This document shows positions 16,501 to 22,724 of a stretch of DNA of 31,728 nucleotides, one piece after another. The translations under genes and the position numbers were made by a program. The notes beneath the pieces were generated by a model. It was not told where the DNA came from, ran no database searches, and was given only the letters and a program-made list of their open reading frames with translations. The first letter of the stretch is position 1, and each line of letters starts with the position of its first letter. Source of the DNA: Puniceicoccales bacterium. GTDB lineage: Bacteria; Verrucomicrobiota; Verrucomicrobiia; Opitutales; JAIRKQ01. The stretch is taken from contig JAITIO010000004.1 of NCBI GenBank assembly GCA_031279395.1, forward strand, positions 1 through 31,728, given 5' to 3'.

Positions 16501-19500
16501 TTCGCTCAACCCGCAACCAAATTCAAAGGCAGGTAGTGGTTTGCTGGAAGGAGAAGATGAAGGTTCAGAATTTACATTTCTGGGGACAGAACAAAGGCCT
16601 AAAAGTGAAAGCTCCATCTTAAAAGAAGAATTTGACCGTTATGATCGTGAGGTCGAGGAAGGAAGAAAAAAAGTGCTCGAAGATATGGCATTTATTCCAG
16701 CGGATGAAGACTTAACAAAAAGGGATGCCACGGAGAAGGTTCAAATAGCATTGACAGCCTGTGATGTTGCTTTAAAAGAACAGCAACGGTTGCACCATAA
16801 CCTTCTTAAAGAACATTACAATAAATTTTTCTCAACCTACATAGCTGCAGGGACAATTCCATCGGAAAACATGATGCCGATCCTGATCGAGTTTATGCTT
16901 AATAGGGGAAAACCTCTCATGGGTGAAGATAAAGAATCTGTTACCCTTGATTTCCTTGCTCAGAAAATACGCATCACCATGCCTCGCGATCAATATAAAA
17001 AATTCCTTGTAGCGACGCGAAGTTATCTCCTGACAACAAGCATCCTTAAAAAAAATGAACTAATTAGTGCCAAATTAAAAGAGCTTCAAAATCTACAAAA
17101 AGCACTTACTGATAAACCGGGAGATAGCAGCCTGATCGTGCAAATACGTGCTGCATACCTAGCATTAAATCGTGAAATTGCAGCGCAACAAGAATTATAC
17201 ACCTCCGACGAAACAAAGAAGGACTTTTATGGAAAAGTGGCGGAAGTTGTTGGTTCCGGAATAACCCGCGACGAATTGATAACTTATGAAACACTTTCCG
17301 GTATTCGTCCCTATGTCAAGCAAGGAGAGCTATTGAGATGTCTCTTTGACGGTAAAATAAAAGCTTTTCAGCTAACCATGGGGGGAGGTAAAACGGCTGT
17401 GCTTCTTTCTATTTTATGTTTCTTTATATCGCGAACTAAATTTATATCGCGAACTAAATTGAAAATGTCCGTACCGGTGATACTTTCCGATACGTTTCAG
17501 TTTGAATCGGTTGTTTGTAACGTTGGAGAAAATCAGCGTTCCAGATTTTTTCAGGATGTTGTGGTCTTCGAGTTTACCCGTAGTCAGCTTAAAGATGTCG
17601 AACAATTGAAACAGATACTAGAAAACCTCCGAGCGGCCAAGGAAAATCATCAGGTAATCATTGCTAGAACAAGTTTACTCAATGTTCTTCAGCTTACCTT
17701 TCAAGAAACCTGTGTTTCCTCGGAGCGTAAAAATATGCTAAATACACGAGTTTCAGAGTTGTCAAGGCGGATATCGGAGCTAAATCTAGAAATCCTAAAA
17801 TGTAACAACCGAGAACAAAAAAAACAAATGAGTGAAGAACAGGCATCACTATGTATCCAAAGGAACGAAATAATAGAAAAGCTAGGAAAATACAATGATG
17901 GTGCAGAATTCAAACTATTACGCGATATTCTCGAGTTTTTTAAAACAGAAACGACGGGCATATGCGACGAAGCGGACATGAACCTCAATGTGATGGAAGA
18001 AGTCAATTTCCCTAGTGGCCGGGAAAAACCAATACCACAAACCCAACGGGTTGCTGGCGCTGCTTTCTTTCGCCACATAGCTACGCTGAACAAATCGCAA
18101 AGCAATGATTTTGACCTTTTCGGACTTTTAAAAAATGAACAGGCAATGCTCAGCGATGCTCAATTTAAAGAGCATCAAGACGTTCTTGCCAAACATATTT
18201 GGACTCAAAGGATATTACCGAACGAAGCCATGACTTGGCAAGAGTTCATGGAGAAGCGGGGATTTAATCCAGATAACTTTGAAAAGCTTTTGCGGGGCGA
18301 ACCTACGGGCTTAGATTCAAATCCATTCCAGCCAACTACCCCTGCTCCGAAACTAGGGGAAAGTGAATCCTTGGAATATACTAAAGAAAAAGAGATTCTC
18401 GAACGATTAGCCATATTCCGTGGGCTGATGGCGGAGTTGCTTCAGCAAACTAGAAATAAGTCAGCAAACCGCAACTACGGATTTGCAATTCATGAAGTTT
18501 CCATACCAATCAAGGATGGTGGTACTCCAAAAACGGAGCGGAGACCAGTTTTCGTTCCCTACGTTTCCGTTGGACAACCATCTCAAAATGCGTTTGGGAA
18601 TCCGTATGAAAAAATGGCCTGCTTTTACATGCATGCCATGCACGATGAGAGCTCGGTTGATGGAGGTGATACCTCATTGGTTTTCTCCAACGCTACCGGT
18701 GGTGCCCAACTCCTCGACCTGTTTTTTAAAAAAATACAAGGAAAAATTGAGCTGGAAAAATCGCTCGCTACCGAAGGGGTACAACAGAAAGTTACATTAG
18801 AGTCCCTCTTTGAGACGTCCACAGGATTAAAATATATCGACTTTAAAGAGGCAATTGAAAAGCGTGCACTTGGCCAACCGGAAGCGTATAACACCTTGCT
18901 TCATCAAGCGCAAAGGCACCTTGCGAATAATCCCAATGCCAGACTATTACTCTATGAATACGTCAGCGATGAATTCCTCAGATTCCATCCGGCGATGACT
19001 ACCAGCGGTTCCATGCAAATCCCGGGACTTGTTGGGGATTGCGTGGCTTGTTCTGGAACGGTTTGGAACCATAAAACTTGGCCTACAGACTTAAATGAAG
19101 GTTTGCGGGAGGATGTAGGTACGGAAGGGCAAATTCTAATCAAGCAAAAACAAGATTTTAAGGCGGGGAGAGCCAAAACATTTGTAGCTAGAGATGCAGA
19201 AGTTGAAAGCGTTCTTGATACTATCGGCGACCGCCCAGACCTTCGAGATTTTCGAGCCCTCATCGATACGGGCGGTATTTTCAAAACGAGCAATGCGAAA
19301 ACTGTCGCGCAGAAGATGCTGGCGTGGATAGAAAGAAAAAATGAAAGCCGTGACCCAGATAATAAAATCGATGCGCAAGGAGTATTTTTTTTCAGGCCAC
19401 ACGAAGATCGTGCCGGGGGTGCATATTGCATAATGTCCACCGATAGAACGATCCATGTCTTGTCAGGGACAACCAAAGATGATATTCAGAAAGCAGGGTT

Positions 19501-21424
19501 TGCCCCGGACAAAGTTATCGTTTACTATGATGAAGCACGGACGGTGGGTACCGACGTGAAGTTTCATCCGACGGCATTTGCTGTTCAAACCTATGACCCT
19601 TCTTCCACATCTCTGCGTGATTTGTCTCAGGGATCAATGCGTATGCGCCAACTATTGGAAGGACAGCATGTAGATATTGTCTGTGCCAAACCTCATATGG
19701 ATGCTAAAAGAAAGGCCGAAAGTGGAAATGATTCCTTGCCTCCGGGAAAGATGACAGAAAGAAAAGATGATTCATTTACCTTTGAAGAGGTTCTAAAGTG
19801 GGCAGCCGAAAATCAGGCAAAAAAGCTTAAAAAGCAACTGATGAAAGCACATAAGGCAAAAATAGACGAAATCTTTAAAAATATTATCCTTAAAGCTATG
19901 CTTACGAAGGACTCGGAATATTCATATGCGGTCGCCTGCCAGGTCTATAATAAGTTCATTCCTTTTTTCCAAAAGGAAATGCAAACCGATGCCATTGCAA
20001 TGTTTACGGGGAATAGGATCACGCAGGATGGTGCGATTGAAATTGAGCATTATTATGCCGCTCAGCTTGGAAAATTTTTGAGCATAATAAAAGAAATGAA
20101 GCGTCTATATCCAAAATTGCCAATAATTAAAGATATTGAGTCCTGCATAGACGAAGCACAAAAGGGAGATGGAAAGCTTACCAAAGCTTTAGAAACTGCT
20201 AAAGCAGACCTCAGTGGAGAAAAGTTTGAGACCAGTGAACATATTTTCGATGCCGATGTGGATCAGGAAAACGAACAGGAATATCGGATTGAAAGCAACC
20301 AGGAACAAGAACAGGACGTCAATCGAGAACAAGATATTGATCTGAATTATCAAAGAAATAGTGCCAATCGAAGAATTCAAACAGAAGAAAACATAGATGT
20401 TAGCATTGACCCAGAGAGTCCCTCTTTCGCCCACTTTAAAAGATTTGAATCTGTTTCAGCCAGGGAAGATTTGCGAGATATACCAACGAACAGAAAATTT
20501 GCCAATAAGCCCATCATTTCAAACTATGGTGAACTCTTGCCGAATAATTTTCATGTTAGTAGAAATTTCAGAGAAGTGGTGGAAGGAGAAGTACACCCTC
20601 TCTCACCATTTCGCAAAGAACCGGTCTTTTTCGTGTTACACATCACACCAGACGGTAAACATGAATTTTGTGTTGTGTCTCATATGGAAGCAAAAACTTT
20701 GAATCAGCACTTAGAGGATGAAAATACTTTTCTTTTCGACATTCATGGCACTTTACTAAAAGGAGACTCGACAAAGGCTAAAAGATTTAATGACCAAAAG
20801 GAAGATGCCATCAATTGGATTCATTTTTGGCATGGAGATACCGCAGCACTCCGATCGGCATCAAGTACGTGGGTTGACAAAAATCTTAAACAGCGTGACT
20901 CAGAAAACCCAACAGAACGTAGTAACCATGAAATTTGTTGCTTCCGTTGGTTGGTTGCTCGTTCCGGCTATGGAAATGCTGAAAAAATTGACAGTACAGC
21001 AAAAGAAGTACACTTTATCTTTCAAAGTGCTGGGGTGGGAAGCGAACTCCAGGCGGAAGCGGAAAGTTTGTTCGCAGAACTCGATGTTTCCAATTCTGAT
21101 TCAGCACCGGCACCAGTACCGACACAACCAGCACCAGCTCAAGTTAAAGCAGCAGCATCAGTACCGACACAACCATTATCAACAGCAGCAGCAGCTCAAG
21201 TTAAAGCACCAGCTCAAGTTAAAGCAGCAGCTCAAGTTAAAGCAGCAGCATCAGCTCAAAAACAACCAGTACCGACACAACCATTATCAACAGCAGCACC
21301 AGCTCAAGTTAAAGCAGCAGCTCAAGTTAAAGCACCAGCTCAAGTTAAAGCAGCAGCATCAGTACCGACACAACCAGCAGCAGCACCAGCTCAAGTTAAA
21401 GCACAAGCACCAGCTCAAAAATAA
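10574..21424 (+). CDS. Giant DUF3638/DUF3645-type helicase-like protein with Cys-protease-like N terminus
   Basis: 3616 residues. The core (about 2250-3050) is SF2 helicase-like: QLTMGGGKTAVL (Lys2273), DEAD (2465-2468), CSGT (2826-2829), YYDEARTVGTDVKF (2984-2997) and QGSMRMRQL (3019-3027). The last two match the YLDExHTRGTD and MRMRxLG signatures I recall for DUF3645/DUF3638 proteins, as does the EQEQ-rich stretch near 3231-3255. The N-terminal region has GGHATNVSV (His116) and QVGGNCTYASLN (Cys238), and later QQGNCYAK (Cys946), like papain-fold protease motifs. Residues 640-730 look like coiled coil. Residues 3510-3616 are Ala/Pro/Gln/Val/Lys repeats. There is no signal peptide or membrane segment. 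The start may be ATG 10601. The stop looks like a nonsense mutation, since the same frame continues to 21943. Function is unknown; nucleic-acid remodelling, a secreted effector or defence are all possible. Confidence 0.85.
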   Translation: MSTKIDGGTMLTPIFNPSIPANIALGEVHGNSGLEGAEQKSMDDQVKTWLKDKEFKDFANSMGRPELSEISQQVESLQELKSLTENDSKLRQLITQKPPMSLFYCSWHPSNGDGGHATNVSVAYNKDNGKWEVTFHNTGLGSNLRSVQGGEGEKQMCPCAYVFPDLDDDQVEKLLKGITYIQKAINKESYVSMCQKLYGGEITYEIGKDVQPETIKLIKSKDPIRNHTFVRAQVGGNCTYASLNAMMRYLVLKQHNALNESTRRTEAGKAASGAARVLDFYCRMKSMELAFEEVENNPQKIRFLERILEANVCYFKKYVEKRCSESANNELEKIRDKFTEYRKRIHQAKIECGVSTGTTSLFLERNLQNAEEIVGALPTPAMERGNRVCGMQVGNTDIAIRVDIQKQLNAIRALVAQSKPQTTREAVTKLAKLCEKYGDHKYSKYSNFIDGEVRSLILNENFQVDIGDNLQSDKNLKLESLEDYHKIAKFLCKQKRKSYEKDDSGMKFQLNKEDQYSIDEQNIIYTLQAHTLQIYREMVRRRNKSLRVIFPQTEQFNPEEIGLNISKINNLDHVYNRSSVSRREKLLKFSSSANGTNQFTFTIGGNNHTVPDSVQKIFDSIFSGKDHTDFLNSFRSFSEELQETESAIKSSLKALTDNRVEILKGQEKRNVLAALGTALQQLKKREELFFSKKMPELNAKCQELKNIEVQKQEDVRRAISQIEAKIVEVNNWPDGKKVGELTARGNAIEENLKALTKLRALQLAAAEEFFSKKNCHRRNVDTSPDCKALFPDDRMGVLRNCAISRLETCVCEREDSYRKVISCLNSELKGFNGYDPLVQEFGNIDTMVKNALGGVSIGGENIQEETCTAFQDFQNKLHLNDNSPFKAEDLVKSCRKEIDALMTSSDKALDDSWGQEITINKDLLDTDFTLDKCLKTLRAIPQQGNCYAKTVAKAVGYRTNSENKKKIFDKTISGTTYFLDAPTPYAICGLGDLRQFVSFNKIFQSLLCREQDEAKSLDSPSFCNNTSSTCGTQFATESFTIKTPFGNARKAKDLSYTTAFYVSLNKAFEDLRDIDESVDEEGRNALIAKRESTSLTANLKKCNVIDAENPLDFVLSMLAAIGNRPSELVDHLKTKNTQLPIDFLIMKLLTSPQSMDAISKGIKTSEDAQKLAEGCINFLNQTWFQSSWQLFNHGEGNQKHVLTYNLDRIKAMAVCVTAITEVLAMLGQADGIDADAKGKINLIAQQALENILDSLNEKVLFQNVKNERDAEVARQKIAQLKLYLTDQQSKLVGDAKILPVKWWANVAACLVECRGLPPGRWTFTNYLIGAELRRFCSDFALRFSERERAEQGSHFTSRVALATKDIIEHSHQLPETTPDALALNQEKRTKINYENEDNNSAVWWDAKSMCFCDNRGVICDTTDGTSYIVRKSPSHRSLRSLIANKRLCNEVYGFFGIKDNEIVKSEEMSDGSIKMVPTSGIHKGEVFFVKNNIPPVFKNEGGMQLLMVDPGIDPKKGNHHLFKNFFCWGIEKNGKVYYEFSERTGRQKVTYCAIKEGEQTKFASGELGDRQTIDPEEEIMFLDFKKIPELSHLCQSDLNLDGIFYKKDNIIELTTFSYNGKPIKLQKKDDKWVLVSNPNMQLISLKEEFTKLLQGERGEGLGNISIPGTENPMGFGDKYLVFKENNTSLTAQNFMFLVPEEVQDENEVKKFFEDKDHKEKNANEASPYGLFGCTEPSKLSFNKDTLTVRSHFLRWSRNKVGRYGEFTIPESDPKAIAHTATTLIARALREKIYTQALGFLNAIPNGLMLGESEEDNAIRKVFFDIVRDDFDNTPLAAAIQMQVFLKWLQVDTGAETFIKNFKSTLSNYNLTLATSIKNKFIKMWREEAYYPSIFALTPLQKKALIEKLPDGIFISNSWDRKDWKTIQRDIVAGLAVKHSTDTPAASIVTRDTISEGMDEVSEEEREAFSVLRKNFSSLNPQPNSKAGSGLLEGEDEGSEFTFLGTEQRPKSESSILKEEFDRYDREVEEGRKKVLEDMAFIPADEDLTKRDATEKVQIALTACDVALKEQQRLHHNLLKEHYNKFFSTYIAAGTIPSENMMPILIEFMLNRGKPLMGEDKESVTLDFLAQKIRITMPRDQYKKFLVATRSYLLTTSILKKNELISAKLKELQNLQKALTDKPGDSSLIVQIRAAYLALNREIAAQQELYTSDETKKDFYGKVAEVVGSGITRDELITYETLSGIRPYVKQGELLRCLFDGKIKAFQLTMGGGKTAVLLSILCFFISRTKFISRTKLKMSVPVILSDTFQFESVVCNVGENQRSRFFQDVVVFEFTRSQLKDVEQLKQILENLRAAKENHQVIIARTSLLNVLQLTFQETCVSSERKNMLNTRVSELSRRISELNLEILKCNNREQKKQMSEEQASLCIQRNEIIEKLGKYNDGAEFKLLRDILEFFKTETTGICDEADMNLNVMEEVNFPSGREKPIPQTQRVAGAAFFRHIATLNKSQSNDFDLFGLLKNEQAMLSDAQFKEHQDVLAKHIWTQRILPNEAMTWQEFMEKRGFNPDNFEKLLRGEPTGLDSNPFQPTTPAPKLGESESLEYTKEKEILERLAIFRGLMAELLQQTRNKSANRNYGFAIHEVSIPIKDGGTPKTERRPVFVPYVSVGQPSQNAFGNPYEKMACFYMHAMHDESSVDGGDTSLVFSNATGGAQLLDLFFKKIQGKIELEKSLATEGVQQKVTLESLFETSTGLKYIDFKEAIEKRALGQPEAYNTLLHQAQRHLANNPNARLLLYEYVSDEFLRFHPAMTTSGSMQIPGLVGDCVACSGTVWNHKTWPTDLNEGLREDVGTEGQILIKQKQDFKAGRAKTFVARDAEVESVLDTIGDRPDLRDFRALIDTGGIFKTSNAKTVAQKMLAWIERKNESRDPDNKIDAQGVFFFRPHEDRAGGAYCIMSTDRTIHVLSGTTKDDIQKAGFAPDKVIVYYDEARTVGTDVKFHPTAFAVQTYDPSSTSLRDLSQGSMRMRQLLEGQHVDIVCAKPHMDAKRKAESGNDSLPPGKMTERKDDSFTFEEVLKWAAENQAKKLKKQLMKAHKAKIDEIFKNIILKAMLTKDSEYSYAVACQVYNKFIPFFQKEMQTDAIAMFTGNRITQDGAIEIEHYYAAQLGKFLSIIKEMKRLYPKLPIIKDIESCIDEAQKGDGKLTKALETAKADLSGEKFETSEHIFDADVDQENEQEYRIESNQEQEQDVNREQDIDLNYQRNSANRRIQTEENIDVSIDPESPSFAHFKRFESVSAREDLRDIPTNRKFANKPIISNYGELLPNNFHVSRNFREVVEGEVHPLSPFRKEPVFFVLHITPDGKHEFCVVSHMEAKTLNQHLEDENTFLFDIHGTLLKGDSTKAKRFNDQKEDAINWIHFWHGDTAALRSASSTWVDKNLKQRDSENPTERSNHEICCFRWLVARSGYGNAEKIDSTAKEVHFIFQSAGVGSELQAEAESLFAELDVSNSDSAPAPVPTQPAPAQVKAAASVPTQPLSTAAAAQVKAPAQVKAAAQVKAAASAQKQPVPTQPLSTAAPAQVKAAAQVKAPAQVKAAASVPTQPAAAPAQVKAQAPAQK
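17423..17458 (+). repeat. Perfect 18-bp in-frame tandem duplication in the giant gene
   Basis: The 18-base unit TTTATATCGCGAACTAAA is present twice without a single difference, giving the peptide FISRTKFISRTK right after the helix that follows Walker A. Because it is perfect and in frame, it is probably a recent slippage duplication that has not broken the reading frame. Confidence 0.9.
21105..21420 (+). repeat. Low-complexity repeats encoding Ala/Pro/Gln/Val/Lys tail
   Basis: Short units such as GCTCAAGTTAAAGCA (AQVKA) and CCGACACAACCA (PTQP) alternate and recur many times, and larger blocks (SVPTQP...AQVKAAA) are themselves duplicated. The result is a disordered, basic tail similar to bacterial Ala/Pro-rich linkers. 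The array is prone to slippage. The giant gene's stop codon lies at its very end, and 172 more codons follow in frame. Confidence 0.85.
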
Positions 21425-21943
21425 CCAGAACCAGAACCGGTACCAGCACCAACTCCAGTTCAAGTACCTGTGGACAATCAGGAGCAAATGAAAGAGTTTG
21501 AGAAAATAATTAGCGAAATTCCTCAGAGGAGGAATTCTCCTTGGTATAGTAGACTTTTCGCTTACATTCGTGCCTTCTTTTACGGAACAAGCACCGATGT
21601 TGAACTTGCAAAAATAAAAGTGGACGTTAAAGATTACTCCCAAGATGGTGCACAAAGAGTTACAACAATTGGTGAAAAATTCTTTGAAAAGATAGAAGAC
21701 AAGCAAAGTTTTTTACAAGCTGCATCTACGTATATTCAAAGCATTTACAGCACAAATTCTGAAGAGGCTAAAGCATATACAAAATTTTTGCTGTATTTTT
21801 GTAAAGATTACCTAACTTCTTCTGAAAAGAATCAAGAAGTGAAAGATTTAAAGGAAACGGTTGCTTCTTTGTTGAGAGCAGAGATATTTGTTAACGATGC
21901 TGAACTACAGAAAATCTCTAACTCAGTGTGCAGTCCTATTTGA
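21425..21943 (+). pseudogene. In-frame C-terminal segment of the giant gene, cut off by a TAA
   Basis: Directly after the TAA at 21422-21424 the same frame continues for 172 codons with no further stop until TGA 21941-21943. The first residues, PEPEPVPAPTPVQVPVD, carry on the proline-rich tail, and the rest is a compact domain of about 150 residues (RNSPWYSRLFAYIRAFFYG, then several amphipathic helices). A parallel repeat at about 21255-21275 reads AQKQP where this site reads AQK-stop-P, so one CAA-to-TAA change explains the break. If translated alone, starts could be GTG 21470 or ATG 21488, the latter with AGGAG only three bases away. Readthrough is also possible. I do not recognise the terminal domain. 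Confidence 0.7.
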
Positions 21944-22005
21944 TAATTGCTCAAAGAATAACATGTAACCATCTCTTTTGACAAAGGCATATAAAAAGAT
22001 AGCAG

Positions 22006-22320
22006 TTAAAAACAGGTGTGCTGCTCTCCGTCAGGAAGAAGGAGTGCAAAATATACGGTCGGAACGCCGCCATATCCGATACCGTCTATGATCTTTTCGT
22101 CCATGGCAATGTGTCCGTTAAGATACTTGCTGTGGTCGGAGACATATTGCCCGAATACCTGCTGCAGCATTTTTGCGTTTGTCTGCCGCAGTAAATTGGA
22201 CATTACAGATGCCAAATCATATCTTCTTCCGGAGGCGCTCCTTGGATCTTTCAATTTCTTCAATTTTTAAGCTGTCCATTTCCATCCCTGTCTATCCTTT
22301 TCTCTTCCTTCAGCAAGAAC
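22006..22320 (-). pseudogene. Remnant of an ISAs1/H-repeat-like transposase (right flank of giant gene)
   Basis: On the minus strand an 85-codon frame reads KKLKDPRSASGRRYDLASVM and later GHIAMDEKIIDG. This resembles the start (DPR...RR.xL) and the IAIDGK segment of ISAs1/H-repeat transposases, which are about 370 residues long, so most of the gene is missing. A probable original ATG at 22279 is out of frame by one base with the main frame, so there is at least one frameshift as well as internal deletions. The 5' part (22261-22320) is shared in inverted orientation with 10335-10434. Both copies read toward the giant gene. The family call rests on motif resemblance only. Confidence 0.55.
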
Positions 22321-22647
22321 CAAATAGACCTGGATGCACTCGTAATTGCCTTAGGCGATGCCACAAAAATTTCCATCGAAAACAATGAGGAGCTTACCTT
22401 TACAACCACCTGTTTTCAATGCCAAACCGATGGACATGAAGAAATATTAGAAAATACCGCCAAAAAGGCAGTTGCTTTTTTGGTAAAAAACGACAAAAGA
22501 ATTAGTCATTGCACGAAGATTTCCTTGCAGAAAGATAGTTGTGAAAACAATGGTTTCGGAAATAGACCTTTGGAAGCAAATGCTGTTCGAGGCTATGCCA
22601 AAATTTGCTTTAGAAAAATTACTTTAGGGGACTTGTCTATACCATGA
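22321..22647 (+). pseudogene. C-terminal remnant of an unrecognised gene
   Basis: The frame is open from inside the neighbouring transposase remnant (after a stop at 22192-22194) to TGA 22645-22647. It has no ATG and no plausible start, and its residues look protein-like only from about 22321 (IDLDALVIALGDATKISIEN). The sequence has five Cys and ends ICFRKITLGDLSIP. The simplest explanation is a gene whose 5' part was removed when the insertion sequence landed at about 22320. Its stop overlaps the start of a 26-codon ORF. I do not recognise the protein. Confidence 0.4.
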
Positions 22648-22724
22648 TGGGGAATCCGAATGCAGCACCCGTTTATTTTGCACTTGCAAATTTTTTGTAC
22701 CTAAGAATCGTTGCTCCAAGTTAA
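22644..22724 (+). CDS. Possible 26-residue peptide upstream of yidC
   Basis: ATG 22644 overlaps the stop of the preceding frame (ATGA), and its own stop overlaps the yidC start (TAATG). It would encode a small hydrophobic peptide containing VYFALANFLYLRIVAP. Overlaps at both ends suggest translational coupling and might explain how yidC, which lacks a Shine-Dalgarno sequence, is initiated. It could also be chance. It is not YidD or RnpA, the usual yidC neighbours. Confidence 0.25.
   Translation: MMGNPNAAPVYFALANFLYLRIVAPS

Noticed and set aside
20790..21491. Long plus-strand frame rich in Gln, Lys, Leu and His
   Set aside because: It is a second-frame reading of the giant gene's C-terminal region and its AQVKA/PTQP repeats; such low-complexity arrays stay open in several frames.
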